From NCBI GenBank assembly GCA_034336665.1, contig JAPFBE010000002.1:77131405-77195404 (forward strand): 64,000 nt of DNA. The letters are read 5' to 3'. Source of the DNA: Luscinia megarhynchos. Its lineage: Eukaryota; Chordata; Aves; Passeriformes; Turdidae. Below the pieces are notes generated by a model. The model was not told where the DNA came from, searched no databases, and was given only the letters and a program-made list of their open reading frames with translations. The position numbers and the translations under genes were made by a program. This document shows, one piece after another, positions 11,725-26,800 of the stretch (within the stretch, counting starts at the first letter, position 1; each line of letters opens with the position of its first letter).

Positions 11725-13834
11725 CATTGACAGATAAGGTAAAGAAGTTAGGAAAGATTTGTGGTTCTGCTTAGAATCAGTCAACAAAAATTCATGCATC
11801 ACTATTGATAACTAAGTCTATAATCTATATCTATAAGTCTATCATCTACTACATACACTTAGTAGTAGATAGCTGAAACAAATAAAACAAAAGACAAAAA
11901 AATAACACACACATACAGTTCTGTGTGGTTTTGGATATTCACAGGGAAAGAGACTCACATGTTTAATAACTAATTAAGAACTCTTATCCCTGTAAGAGTT
12001 CATTTTGTTTTGGGAGAACTGAAATTCTGAAATCACATCTTAATAAATTTAGTGAAAGTTTTGCACTTTTTCCTGGGCCAGAATTTCAATTGCTATTTGT
12101 ACAGATTCCTTTACTCTAAATTCTTATACCTAATGCATCTATCATAGCTGTATTACAAGACCTTTATATATGCTGGAGTTAGTCTCTAAACCTGAAAAAA
12201 ATAATCTTCAAGAGAAATCAGCTCATGCTTTGATGCAATGAACAATTCTGCTTTCCAGTATTTCAGTCATGGGAGTTTGGTTTAGTTTTTAGGCTGATTG
12301 AGATTGTTGTCATAGCTTTTAATACCACAGCTATATATAGAGTCTTGTTACTAAGACATGGCTACCTTTAGATTCAGACTCAATCAGCATGATTCAGCAA
12401 ATGGCACCAAAACTTGTACTGATAAATGAAGATGCAGTAGAATATGGACAGAACAGTCCACATAGAACTGTAGTCCACAAGAGCATAACAGGAAAAAAAT
12501 ATCAAAGTTTGGAATGTGACATAACTGTGCAAAAGTGTAGTGATTATAAAAAATACACACATACACATAATACACATAATACAAGTGATGTGCATTCAGA
12601 TGTATGTATATACTTGAGATTAAGAATGACCTAATTGAAAATCAATCCTCTGTAAATTAATCCATTTTTATGCACTCTGGGAAATAAAATTTGCTTTTTC
12701 ACCTTGAAATATACTGTAAAATTCCTAAATGCATATGGCTAACTATTGGAATAGAATAATTATGACCTCATTTAGCTTTTGCTAGATGTGAGGTATGGCT
12801 GATTTACAAGGAATCAGAGTAAAGTTCCTTACTTATATTGCTATTTATTTATTTACATGAGAAAGATTAGTATTTCTACAGGTTTTAAGTTAGTACCTGT
12901 CTTATATCAGTTCACTGTTCTTCTATGCAGTGAATATTTAGTAGCCTGCAAAGATGACCTAATAAGACAGCAGCAAGTATAACTTCAGTGAATATTTGAT
13001 CTTTCTGCATTATGAAATACATTGTCTCCATTTCAGAAGAGGCAGGGGACGAGCCTTAGTCTTGTCCTAAAACAGAGTTTGGAGCATACACCCATCCCCT
13101 GCACAGAGATAATTTGGCTGCTGTGTGTGCTGTCAAAGACAGTGAAAACGTAAAAACAAAATGTTGTGCTTCACTTCACCGTGTGGAACTGTGATCTCTT
13201 GCCATGTGAACCTGCATGAGAGAACCAAGACAGTGCATAGAAGCAATCTGAGAACTGGCAGTTCAGAGGAGTGCAGAACTAAGTCTAGCAAGTTTAGTCT
13301 GCCTGCTTAGCAGCTACTTTGTCTCTGCCAGAAACAGCGTTTCATAGACTCAGGGAAGTAACTCCTGCCTGTGCAGGGACTCTTGTGACAGAAACGAATT
13401 GCCAGAAGCAGGAGAGCTCTGGCAAGAGAACACTTGCACTGGGGTGCACTAAGGGAAAAGGAGTGCATTGTGTGCCTTGGCTTGGCATTGCCTACTGCAA
13501 TCATCCTGCTAGAAGGAGCCAGAAACTGCACACTTTATGCTTCAGTGCACCCATCATTTACTTACTCCCAGCTATCTAAGCTTGCCACTTCATTGTGGCA
13601 GTGGATCCATCAAATTTTGGCTCTTTGGTATCTCAGGACAGAAGGTTGTTCTGCCAAGAAGGTGCTTTTTTTCTCGTCCAAATGCTCTTAATCGTTTACT
13701 GTGTGTCTCTTAAATATAAAGGCAGGGAAAAAGCAAAAGTCATCAAAAGCAAATGAGAAGAAGGAACAGCATCAAGTCAGAATTGTTGCTGTCATTAACC
13801 AAACAAACATAGAAATAATTAGAAAAACCCAAGC

Positions 13835-13866
13835 ACACAAATAAAAACGCACACAAATAAAAACAC
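13835..13866. repeat. 16-bp tandem duplication
   Basis: Two adjacent copies of a 16-base A-rich unit starting ACACAAATAAAAAC, differing at one base. The flanking bases (GCACACAA, GCACAAAACC) suggest that it comes from a degenerate simple repeat. Confidence 0.85.
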
Positions 13867-16800
13867 GCACAAAACCCCAAAAATAGAACCTAAAAAATTC
13901 TGGTTTTGGAACTGAAGCTCTATAACTACCCCAGAAATAAAAATTAGTTCGATTTTCTGGATATGCAAGTTTCTTTTCTGTATAAGATCTGAAACAAAGT
14001 AATTCATTGCTTCTAAAATGAACAGTTTTAATCTTTGATTTTTGTGAGAATAAGCACACATCATGACCCCCTGAGTGGCAAAAAGTATTTTAACTTCATC
14101 TTATTAAAAATAAAAAAGAAACATAAAAAAAAGATCAGATCAAGTTCTCATTTCTGTGTAGGAAACATTGTTTATTGATTAGTCTGTGAGCACAAGCTTG
14201 CAGAGACGTTTGGCCCCATAAGGCAGTTACAGGTGTTCCTTTGTTTTAATTAATAAGTCTTATATTCTAGGGCTTTAGAAGTATTACGTTTATCATATGT
14301 CTTGGTCTGGAGGAAATTTATACCACTACATCTATCAGTACATATCTATCTATTTTTTATTATTCTACCACAGCTTATAGTAGGAGTTGCTTGAAAGTAT
14401 ATTTTTATGGAGCTAAATCCATTTTTATGGGATTTAGTATTTATCATATGAGTATAGCAAAAAAAAATTTGCAAAAAAATTGTCTGCTTATATAAACTGT
14501 GTAAATAAAAAGACATTTTCCCTCCAAGTTTGTAAATATAAAGAACTATTTTTAAACAAGTATTTCACTTTTCATGCTTCTAACTGCCACTGCCAATCAA
14601 ACACAGCATTTATGAAAAAGCTGTACTTTTCTGGATTAATCTTTTTAATAACATTTTATTTGCAGTTTAATCAACAAATTTAATCCATTTTGAGATTAAT
14701 TTCGTTTTTAATCCAAAGGTTTTAATTAAGCACAAGAGCATTTAGGAAGTTGAGATTTTGAGAGTCTTCTCAGAGAAGCCCATCACTAGGATATCAGTTT
14801 CAATGAGGAATGATCATGTGAGCTGCTGTGACCCCTTCACCTGTCCAACCTTCCCCAGCCAGGAAAGTTAAACAGAGCTGTCAGTATCCCACTGAACATT
14901 AGTCATTTGCTGCCCTGGGTCAGGAATTTGTTGTCTTACCTCACCTCTGAAAAGTGACTTCAGGGACTCCACTGTGGCATGAGTCTCTGTATCAGCAATA
15001 CCATTTTTTGCAGAAGTAATCCAAACTTGAAGTCCTGAATCCAAGCAAAGTTAGCATTGTTGAAAATATTTTACATAGTTGTACTAAATAGAAAATGTTC
15101 TAGGACTTTACTCAGAGTGTCAGAAAAAGAAATGGTAATATGCAGTGAAACATATATTCCTCAGCAATTTAGAAAATATTGTAGACCTAAGGAAAGACAG
15201 AGATTCCATAAATAATAATGGAATAGGAAAAACTTAGGGTTCAGTCAGCCCACATAAGTATCTAATTAAATCAACTCACGCCAAGGCTTTCCTTCAAGCC
15301 AAGATTAGGATCTGCTGTTACTTGAAAATTCCATTCAAGTTTTCCAGCTCAGCCAGCCTGTGTGCTTACAAGTGTGAGACCAAAAGCAGTTAATCCTAGT
15401 AGGGAAGTAAATTAAATTTCACAAATACAAACATTGGAATTGTAAAATTTATCATTATCTCCTTTCTCTGCCTACTCTCAGAAATCAGATCAGTATTAGC
15501 AACACTTAATGCTTTATTAAAATACAGCATTACATGAGCTGCTGTGGGCATAGCAAGATTCTGCGTTGTGTGATGGCAATACCGCCCTGCTCCTGTCACT
15601 GTAGCAAGGGCTGGCTGCTGTGACAGCCAGGCTGCTCCTCTGCAGTAGGGAAGGGCAGGGTCCCACCCCAGCAGTGCCCCCACTGCCTGTGTGTGACAAA
15701 AATTGCTGTTCCCATGTGCAGCCATGCATCAGAGTGAGCCCTCCACACTCTGCTACGTCTTCTTAATGCTAAAGCATACGAAAAATCAATAGTTTTCAAG
15801 CTTTCATTTTGTATTTCTAAAAACAAAAAACACCAAATAAACAATTTTTTTGTTCAATCTAATTGCATTAATTTTTTTAAACAAAATTGAAACAGAAGGG
15901 CTGCAGAGGGGTTTTGTTCTGTATTAATGACAGATTAAAATCACTATATTTAACAGATTTTGTTCTCTGCTTTCTCACTTTAAATAAAGATGAAGAAAAA
16001 AATAATGCTCACGAATTATTACTTTATTAAACTGGAAAAAAGCATTCCTGTTAAGCTTTCTGCTACAGATTTAATACCAGATCTATATAGCATCTTATGA
16101 CTATGCCATTTCTTTGTAAAATAAATTGTAGTATGTTTGTACATTGAGAGTCATGAGTCATTGAGAGCTGCTACATTATGTTTTTTCCAAATTTGGAAGG
16201 AAAAACACATTTTTAAGGTTGTGTCTTCTTTTCACTGTTAACAGACAAAATGTGTTATTTGCTGCAACCCTCCTAGTCCATGCAGTCCATTCCCTCTGAC
16301 ACTGGTGACAGGACATTTTAAACAAAACTGGATGTAGACTAGAAATGCATATCCAAATGATTTTTTTAGGAAACCTACAACCTCTGTCCTGTTCAGCAAC
16401 ATGCAAATGAGTCTACTTTAGTGTTTTTTCTAATCACAGAATAAAATCTGTGAATTTGGGGTCAGTTTGGTTATCCTGCTACACTGTATAGGAGAGTAGC
16501 TTATGATGACGAGTGTCCCATCAGCCTTTTTGGGGATTGTAAAGAGAGCTGACTGCAAAGCAGCTTAGAAAGAAATTAATGCATAACAATTATGAGAAAC
16601 TTCTGTGTGTGTGTGCACCTGTACGAGAGCCAGATTTTGGAGGAAAATCTAAGCCATTTTGTAGCAGGCTCTGACTTGTTTTTTGGAGTTGCCTTTTTTA
16701 TACTGTGCATGCATTTTTAACCTTTTCTCTTAGCTCCATTAGTTCCCTACTGTCTAGTTTAGACAATCTAAATATAGCATTAAATGCAGCAGTTTTGTGA

Positions 16801-19800
16801 CATTTACTCATTTATCATTTAAAAACCTACTAAAAAAAAAAAAAAAAGGATTTCCCTTGTAATTCTTGTTTCAGCCCTTACAGGGTGATTTCACTTTACA
16901 TAAGTTTACATAAGCTCCCTTTTTTCCTGGAACACAGAGACTGTCTCTGTGTGCTGTCAAGCTCAGGACATTTCTGCCAGGATCCCTCAGTCATACAGGA
17001 CAGTGTTGATGGAGGGAACTTGGGGGAAAGTGTGCTTTTAATCACAAAGAGGAATCCCATCTTAATCACAAAGAAGAAAGTTTTGCTGTTACAGGTCTTC
17101 CAGTTTCCATGACCTGATTACAAGATAGACTGAACAGACAGCATCTGTGTCAAAGAGGAAAGACCAGAAGACCAGCTCGTAGCCCAGGTTCTCTCCATCC
17201 TCATCCTGTTGCTGTAAAGTCAGGTGGATAATGATCCATGGACACTGGGGTAATAAAAGCATCTTCGCAAGCATGCCACAATCCTTCATGGACTAGTTAC
17301 TGTGCCAAAAGTCACACCACACACACACACAAACAAATGTAGCAGTCTGCATAAAGGTTGGTTTAAGCAGAATTCAGTGTCATTAATAAATGATTAGGTG
17401 TTTCTTCCTCATTTTTCATAGTGTGATTTCCTCCGTTTCAATTCCTTGGTTTGACTCTTGTGTTTCCTGCTTCAGTTTTGTTATCACTCAGTATTCCCCT
17501 CTATGCTCCTTCATCCTGATAATCTGTTACTTTACTTTCCTCCTTCATGTTGCCCAACTGCCAATAAAAGAGGCTGCAGTACTGGGAGAGGTGGTCCTTC
17601 CTTCTTTCAGATATGATAGAAGCAGGAATTACAGGAAAGCCATGTCTATTTCCTGTATCTCCAGAATGAAAGCACCAGCTTAACCACTTCAGAGGAAACA
17701 TATCCCCACTACTAAACAGATACTCTGAAGTTCTTAGCTGACTAATTCTAACAAATGTCTACTGAGAGCATGCAGGTGAAATTTTTCTGAGTCTTGTAAC
17801 TCAGCCATATTTCAGATCCCTTTGCAGGGGAGTTAAAAACACCAGCCGATCCTACCAAACTGCTCCAAAGCAGGGTGCAGGGGTAGCTGAAATTGTATAG
17901 AGTTATGTGCTTTTATTTAACCATGAACAGTTTTCCCTGTTCTCATTCCTGGCAAAACAGTACTATTTGAACTGAAATGGCACAGAAAATATACATGCAA
18001 CTTTTGGGATGGAAAATATTGTAATTGATCTATTGATCTAAAATATTAATATTTGACATCATAAGCATCAAAGCAATATAAGACAATTAAAGCTCAGAGA
18101 ATTGAAACATTAGGCAAGTTAAATACTTTTTAAAGCATGCTTTCTAGTCCATTGACCTATCCATCAAAAAATAAAAGTAGTTTACATTTATGTTAAAAGA
18201 AATGTAAGTATTGTTTTCTTACTCCTAAATAAGAAAGGTACACAAAATATAAATATCGCTATAGACATTTTTTTAACCCTCTTCCACACTGCTTAGAGTG
18301 AGCTGAGTAATTTTTGATGGAGGAAAAAAAACCAAAAACCAGAGAACGGCAGTTTGTCAGACACAGATTTCTCTAGGGAAACTCCTTGTGTGACTGCATT
18401 TTCAATGAAATACAGCCAGAAAACTTGGCATTTTCTTGTGAAAACCTGCATGCTGTCTGCTGGTTCACCTGGTGGCTGTTTGGGGTTCCTTGGGGTTCCA
18501 AGCTTGCAGAGCTTCTTGGGAGGTGTGTTATACCTTTCAAATTACTGTTGAACAGAAATTTTGTATTAAAGATTCATGTCTTCAAGGTGCTCTATGTTTT
18601 ATCTCGCTGATACAGTTAGAAATTATGTTCAGTGTGTTGTTACATCATTCCTTAAATATACATGAATTTGGTATATTTCATAAGTTTAACTTGAGAAACT
18701 GGCAGATACAACACAGTGTTATCAGTTAGAGATATAAAATTTAAAATATGCAAAGAAAAATATCATAATCACATTTACAAAATTAAAGAAGACCTAGTAT
18801 ACTCCAATAATGCTTCACAGACAAATTAACAAAAATAAAAGTCTCTACATATTTCTTATTTAGGCAACTATGCTAATATTTCTAACAAGTTGAAAGCATG
18901 GCAAGAAAGATGCATGGGTAAGACACTTCATTAATATACAATGAAAACTTAAAGATTGCTTTGGAAATACTAAAAATTGACTCTGATCCTTCTGTGAGGG
19001 TAATGTGCTGCATTGCATTTGGCCTGTCAGCAAATTCTTTCTCAGACAATTTAACTCAAATCAGTCCTGAAATTCTATCAGCCAAATCATTTTTCCTAGG
19101 AAAGCAGAGGTGTTTTCTAACCTCAGTCTCTTATTCACTTCTCCAATTGTTTGGGGTGGTTTTAGACATTAAGAAATGCACCTAGATCTAAGTAAGCTGG
19201 AACTATAACCATGTCATTACAAATTATATAAATTCATACCAAAGAGCTCCTATTAAATTTACTTTGAAATTAATGGTTGTTTCTCCATTACACAATATGC
19301 TGTTATTGGATAAAATCCTAATATGCAACTGTCTTTATGACTCTATGCATCTTGTCCAGCTTTAGCTTTTAGCCACTGTTTATAAGTGTTTCCTGACCCA
19401 CTTGATAATCATTTTACTAAGTCATTGCAATGACATACAGTTTGTCATCTGGATTAGTTTCCAATCCACAATCATAGCTGTTACTTTTGTTCACAAGATT
19501 TAGCTGAAACCACTTCTTTCAAATGAACTGTTAAAAACAACCATAAAATCCACTATACAGGTCTAGGTCCAAAATCTGTTACGGTCAGGTCCTTTTTTTT
19601 TCTTTTCCAAAACCAGTCAACATGAATGCCTTCAAATGAATTTAAAGCAGAGGAGGTAATAGAGGGATACCTCCCTGGTAGACTTCCCCAGATTCCACTG
19701 ATGTGTAACATGACAAGTTGCTAGCTAACCAAGCTAACAAGTAGCTTTATTGTTCTAAAATAAAAACCTCTTTGTGGCTAAAGCTGTAGGAAACCGAACC

Positions 19801-22204
19801 TAGATATTCTTTTCTTGTTGGCTCAAATATCCACAACAAAAATCTTGCCAATAACTGAAACCAGATTAAGTTCTTCTCTCCTCTCCTCTCCCTTCATGAC
19901 TTCCATCCAGCCTTTTGTAACTTCACCTTCACACAATCTGCTGCAGGTTGACAGCACCAATAAAATCACAGTAATCTGAATTAAGGAGGCACTTGCAAAG
20001 TTTTTTTCAAGAAGGGTACTGCCCTGCAGCAATGTGTGTACAGTTGCTCATACTCCTCCAGTACAACTCTGCTGCTGAGTCTTGGGAGGCTGAGGAATGG
20101 GAACAATTTAATCTGGCTACTGAGACAAATACAGTTTGTAACTCCCCTGCAAAGAGACTAATTTTTTGTATGAAGGGGAATTTGAGAGTCCAGCTTTCAA
20201 ATACTACAGGTTATTCTAAATATTATGGTTAGAATTTTCTATTTCAAGTAATTTAGTGATACTCATTTCTCCCACATGGATCTATTTTTTCACAACAGAT
20301 TTTTTGAAAAGGAAAGGTTAGTCCCTGGCACTGTTAATCCAAATCACACAGGAAATTAAGTAGGAAAACAGGATGAATTAATATGATGCAATCACTCAAC
20401 TTGCTTCTCAGTTTCTAACAAGTGGAATTATAATAGATAAACAGCATACTAACCTGACAGTATTAAGTATTTCCAAAAAGCTGGTATGCATGGCTTTCCC
20501 ACATCTTCCCAGTCTGATAATCACTGTATTTGAATAATTTTATATATGTGCTTCTCAAGCTTGCTTAGAAGAGTATTTCCAAGATATTTTTAGTGTGCAC
20601 TTCAGGAATTTTTGCTGCTGGAAGATGCAGTGAGATAGATCTAACATGACAAAATCATCTTGCTGGTACTCACCTATTTATTATTCAAGTCCTTAAGGTT
20701 AGCTACAAAGATTTTCCAGCACTTCATATGAAACTGCTGCCCTGGCATTTCCTCTGTTTATAAAGGCATACACTAAAAGACAACATCTATTTCTTAGCAA
20801 TAAGCACTAATGACTCCACAGCTGCTCCAGCATCTTCTCCAAGCACTTCATGCTAAATTTCTTACCAAGCTGATTTGGAAGTTAGCTTTTTTCAACATGC
20901 TACTCGTGACAAAGATCATCTGATAACCTAATTTTCAGAAACACTAATCTCTTGGCCTCATAAGACAACATATCAACATGTATGGTGGGTACAAATGAAA
21001 CCAGTAAAATTTTCTTCATCAGTAGGTTTATAATTAAAAAATTAAACACAGTTTAAGGTTTGAAGTGTTTCCCTAGTCAAAGTCACACAGTTTGTTTAAA
21101 AGCTCTGGTGGAAAAGGAGTGGAAGGAGAACAGGGAAAGGAGGAACTAAAATCTCAAAGCAGAAGTCCTTAATCATGAATTTGAATAACTCCTTCCTATA
21201 CCTAACACAGAAATAATACCTTGAGGAAAAGACTCAACAAAAGCAATGAGTGATTATAAAACCTGAAAGCTATTCTAGTGGTCAGTATGCACAGAACAAG
21301 ATTTTAATTTTTTTTTAAAATTTTAAGTTCAGAGAAGTATATTGGATTGATATGTAGTTCAGCACAGAACATCATGACTGTCTACAAACAAGTCCGCTTC
21401 ACAAATGGCCACATTCACTTGAGTCCCTCAAAGTCCCATCAGATTCTACCATTAAATTTCTTAATTGGTGAATATATCACAATATGTACCCAGCAGTGGT
21501 TACGTAATGACATTTTATAGAAATAGCTACCGTGTTTTACTTTGCAAAAAGAAGCAGTAGCAAATATTGTGCTAGTACCCTGATCCAGACAAAAGTAAGT
21601 TACTTTGTCCATGTATCATCCTTTCTGCTGAAAAGGGTTGAGAAGAAAAAGAAGAAACACAAGACAGGAAACAAAGTACAGCTTAACACGGGGTGAAAAG
21701 TACAAATTCCTTTGTTTCATTAAAATAACATTATGCCCAGCCCCCTCCCGACTCCCACCCTCACTGAAGTTACAAAAGCAGTGGATGATTTCAGTACAGC
21801 CCCAGCCTACTTTACTTCACAACGTGGAATAAAATATTTTGAAACACAAAGTACCAGGAAAGAGTATTCATTGGTTCAAATGCAAGTGAGTACAGCAAAT
21901 CTCAACAGTGAAGGGATGCACTAGGAAAATAATATTAGAATATTATTTTGATATTATTAGTCCATCAATAAGCCATTGACTCAAGAAAACAGAATTTCAA
22001 CAGTGGTTTCATCCCTTATTTATGTCCCCATTCTTCCTAAAGCATCATTAATTGCACTTTATTACTGCTCTCTTATATTCTTGAGGCTGCCATTTGGCAA
22101 AAATGCAGAGCTCACCTTTGGTGTGCAGTACCTTTTTGGTTTCTGTATCATACTAGGAAATTCATCCACTTATGCATTTTTATATACATATAAATAACAA
22201 AATA

Positions 22205-23661
22205 CATTTAAGTTTGAATAATAATCTTTATTTCTTTATTAGTTTATTTGTAAAAGGTACATTGTAATCCTGAGCTACTGCTTTTATACATTTAGCGTCA
22301 TACAAAGACAGATCATTTACAGTTTGATCATTTACATTTATTGTGCTCCAAAATCCTTATCCGAATATCATTTTGACTTAGCAGGAACATAGATAATTTA
22401 AATTACATGTATCCCTGAAACATCCATATTAATTTACCCATCTGACCCCTTTATCTAAATTACTACAGTTGTCTAAATCACTCAGGACATTCCTTCTGAA
22501 TTTAGCAAAAACTTGTTTAAAATTATAAAGATGGGCAGTGCAAGAACTGGTCCCTCAATCCTTTGTGAATACATCATTAGAAAAAATTTCCTGTTTCCGT
22601 ATTCTCTTGGCAAGTCAGTGCTAAATTGACTAGATGTACTTTGATGGAATGGTCCAAGTAATAGTTTACTCATTTTCTTATTACAGCAGTTAATGAGAAT
22701 TTACAGTGTCTCCCTTTGCAGTGACCAGTGTCATAACTCTCCCAAGCAGGGAAAACCTGATGTGATCAGAGGAAAGTAAGAGGCAACCCATCACCGTCTT
22801 ATTGTCATCTACATGACACTGAAGTATTACAAACCAAGTCATATGAAATGCTTCCCTTAGACCCTGTAAAGGAACTTGTACAAATAACTAGAGTTAAGTT
22901 CCACAATCCGAGCATGGCTTTTAAGATTTGCCAGTTAAAAGAAACAAAACAAAACAAAAAAACCCAATCAAAACAAACCAAAACCTCAGTGCCAGGATCC
23001 TCGAGGAGAAAGCATTTATCCTAACTGAAATCCAATCCTGGATAAATGGAAATTTAATCCAACTACCAAAATAGCATCTCTCTACCTGAAAAATCTCCAA
23101 GCATACAGTGTTTACAAATGTCTCTCTAGCAACAGTGTCAGTCTTTTAAACACTCACAACCTTCATTTCCTGAATAAGGTCACTATGATCTTAGGCAAAA
23201 GATGCAGTAAAGCAGTTCAAGCAAAATGCTTATTGCTTAGGTTTTAAAGCAAGCCACTTGAATATAATTTTAGTTAAAATGTTAAGTACAAATGTGAAGC
23301 TACTGTAGAAACACTTATAAACACTCTTGCTTTTGAATTCTTACTGAACATCTAGAAAAATGGCAGACAGATTTTAACATAACAAAGGAAATGTAAAACT
23401 TAATACTGTCGAAATAAAATTCAACACCTATAAAGACAGAGTTATGAACATGTAAACACAGCTTTAGTATTCAGAGCTAGGGAATCTAGCAGCAAAACAA
23501 ACTATTTGCATATTATGTAGTGCAATGAACATTTGTTCTTAGAGACCCCCAGTCTTTAAACTACTTTGAACAGAATGGAATCCTTACCGGAAAGGTTTTA
23601 AAAGCGTCCAGGATGTAATATCCAGAACTACTAGATGTTTATCTATAACCTAACAACTTCT
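22205..23661 (-). other. PIP4P2: PIP4P2 3' UTR
   Basis: The stretch from the PIP4P2 stop codon (complement of 23662-23664) to a cluster of poly(A) signals. It is AT-rich with no coding frame of note. The end point is inferred from the signals at 22227-22248; cleavage would fall 10-30 bases beyond them on the minus strand. Another AATAAA on the minus strand at about 22055 could serve a longer form. Confidence 0.7.
22227..22248 (-). terminator. Cluster of three AATAAA poly(A) signals
   Basis: On the minus strand AATAAA occurs three times within 22 bases (complements at 22227-22232, 22235-22240 and 22243-22248), about 1.4 kb after the PIP4P2 stop codon. No comparable cluster lies between the stop and this point, so this is the best candidate for the 3' end of the gene. 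Confidence 0.7.
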
Positions 23662-23805
23662 CTATGCAAAACTGTGCTCTGGATAGCTGACTTTAATGGC
23701 TCCCCAGTAGCAGGCTCGAATGAGGCAGATTAAACCTAAGAGATAAGCAACAGCCCAGGAAACATACGTTGCGTGATACCGCCTGGCGAAATCTTGTGTA
23801 CCAAC
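23662..23805 (-). CDS. PIP4P2: PIP4P2 exon 7 (last coding exon)
   Basis: The acceptor is CTCTTTTTAG/GTTGG; the frame runs 47 codons to a TAG stop. It encodes residues 211-257: a short luminal loop with GTQDFARR, the second membrane segment (around [13 protein letters not shown]) and the cytosolic tail ending PEHSFA. The 3' UTR follows directly. Confidence 0.96.
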   Translation of the reverse strand, partial: VGTQDFARRYHATYVSWAVAYLLGLICLIRACYWGAIKVSYPEHSFA

Positions 23806-26800
23806 CTAAAAAGAGAAAAAGCCAGTGTCAAACATGCAGCACTATCTGTTCTTCAGGGAAGAGTAAGTTTTATTAAGGAGAAGCATTTCAGCACCTTTTC
23901 AACTCTGGTAAGGGCAAATTGAGTATTTTATTCACTTAATTTTACATAACCATAGGATAATTGAGCTTGAAAGGGAGATCAGGAGACGTCTAGTGCCAAC
24001 TCCCCAATAAAGCAGGGTCAACCCCAAGATCAGACCAAGCTGTTCATGGTTTTATCACAGCTAGGTCCCAAAAACTCCAGGAATGGAAGCTACACAAGCC
24101 TCTGGACAAAATCTCATGGAAAAATGTCTTTCACATAATTTTCCAACTCAGTAAGGTAATTCAAAAAAGGAAAAGGAATTTGTCTCTCACTATTTTTACT
24201 TCTGGCTTTGTTTCTATTAAGGAACCTGGAAAATCCTTCATAAATCATTTAAGATCACACAAAAATAATGATTCAAGTTAAAATGCAAGTTAGAGGCATA
24301 ATGAGAACTCACATATGAATTCACTGGGGGTATTTCCTCACATGAACTTTTCTGGAATTCCCAGGCAGAAAGTTGGCTTTAGTACCCCATACGAGGTACT
24401 GGTAAGCCAGAGAGCTTTCCAAGTAACAGAGAGTGAGCCTTTTCACTTTGCAAATAGCTTATGAACTGGTTATGAACTTCACAACTTGTTCAAATTACAA
24501 AGACATGTACATATTTTAGTGCTTGGAATCCCATTCACCTCCATTGCAGTGGAACTTATATTTCTGGCTATGCAGCAACATGTATTTCTGGAAACCTGGA
24601 AGTTTTGAGAGCTCTGGCAAGAGCAAGATGTTCCAGCATTTCTACAGTAAAGTGAACCATTTTTCATAAAACTGAAGTATTTTTAGAGATGAAGAGCCAA
24701 ATTTCACATCAGAAAAAAGGATTATCAAAGTGCCAGAATACCTTTAAAAATATTTTTAATTTCAATTCAGAAAAATTAATTTACTCAAATGATTAAGTCC
24801 ACAGTTTTAATAGAGATGACAAAAAACACACCAATTTAGGAAGTTTGACTCAAATGCTGGGGAAAGAAGAGCTGGTCAACTAAGAGAACTGCTTTAAACA
24901 CAGACACCCCTGCACACAGTTGAAAATTTATCGTGGGATATCACTCACAGTTAATCCAACACCAATGAAGATGCATATCATTCCAATGGTGATATATGCA
25001 CAGCAGCGCCTCCGTGGCAGCGCACTTCCAACAGAAGAACTGTTAGAAAATAAATGGTATTGTAAATTAAAGGTAAACAAAAAATCCCAAACCCAACCAT
25101 CCAAATGACAACCACCTGAAAACCACCCCTACCATCAATAGTAACTCTTCAGTATCAACGGGGGATATGGAAAGAGAATGACAATACACATACACCATCT
25201 CAAGTTTACAGAGTTGAAAGCGAAGTCTACAGTTACACTGTAAAGTACAGGACAGAGTCCTCATTTTTATTTTAAAGGAGGACTATGGTGAATATCTAGT
25301 ACCTAAAAATCTAGGTGCTTACAAGGAAGGACGTGGTGCCACACCCACAGAGTGTCTCTACCTTCTGTAGCCACAGTGCAGCCCAGTAATTGTCTTGGAT
25401 AGCCTTTGGATGGCAAAACTCAAGTTTGCTTTTCAGCTTCCATGCTGGTTGCAAGTCACCCTTCAGACTTTTAGTACATCAGCATATGGCTTCAATACTT
25501 CACTGCATCTAAGTAACTGAAAATAACTTTTGCCACCCCACGTGTCATTAATAACAACCTTCACTATCCATTTCTTGGATACTCAATACTCAACGTTCAG
25601 TGATTAAACTGCTCTGAAGATAAATACAAATCATTTCAGTTACAGACATGTAATTTTTTTTCATGTCCAACATCTCCAAATACTGAAATTTATACAGAGC
25701 TCTATCACAATTTATATGAGCTGCACAAATCACTTCTGACAACCAGGGTAAATAAATCCCCTGGAAATTCTGTCACTCATCATCTAGACTATGAACTCCA
25801 GGACAGACAGCTCTGTCTTGACCTGCTGTGTCAAGCTATTACAGTGCTTCACTCAAACCAAATATAAAATGCAAATAAAACATTACATTATTTACTACAG
25901 GCTAGAAAAATTATTCTAGAAGCTCAGCATGGTTTAGTAAATACATCTTGAGTCACATATTTGCAATCACATACAGCTTGCTAATGAGGAAAATGGGAGC
26001 ATGATTTAAGTCCACTGAAGCACAGTTAAAAGAGAGGCAGAAGTGCTTTTATAAAATATTATCTGTCTTAGAGGTTTTTTGAAGCATCCCGAAGCATGCT
26101 ATCATTATTTTAGTACTTCATCCTGTTCTGGGAAGATCAACACACCTTTGGAAATAGTGTAATGCTTTCACTCATCTCATGACAGTTCAACTTATTCAAG
26201 ATAAATGCCTAACAGAAAAAAGCACTGCTAAACAACTGAAGTAGCACACACGTCATATGACTGACCAAATTTCTGGTTCCAGTTAATTAACCACATAGCA
26301 AGGCCTCATATGCTTAGCATGTGACTAAAATTTTTTAAGCATTTGTCTTAGAAAGCCTTCAAATAGATTGCTTTAAGCAGCTTTACTTCAACGTTATTTC
26401 TTTAAAAGGAATTTCTAATATGCTCCAAGAGGGAAAAAAAAGCCAAAAACAACCACCACCACAGTCCTCAAGCTAACACACTGAGCTTCATCTCTCAAGG
26501 CAAGAGTTGAATAAAGTGACTACTCACTTTTATTCACTACTCAGCCATTTTCAGAGCTGCTCATTAGCTTCCATGGGGAAATGACTTCCTGAGCAAAACC
26601 TCACCATACATAGTGAAATGGGACACTGGAGGGTGTCTGGGATAGGATTAGGGCAAGAGAATTCCCAGTTGGGCAAACAATGTATCTTGCCCTCTCACAC
26701 ACACCTCCACATACTCCCTCAAAAGCCACTCTACAGCCCATTCTAGAAAACTGGATATGCTGTTCAATTCCAAGTTACATGAGTTAAATATAATAAAACC

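Larger units (their letters stand above)
7951..22200. other. Intergenic region between C8orf88 and PIP4P2
   Basis: About 14 kb of AT-rich DNA. No exon with a recognisable family, no RNA gene and no clear transposon was found. It holds homopolymer tracts and small repeats only. The longest open frame is 160 codons at 9253-9735 on the plus strand, with no recognised domain. Confidence 0.6.
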
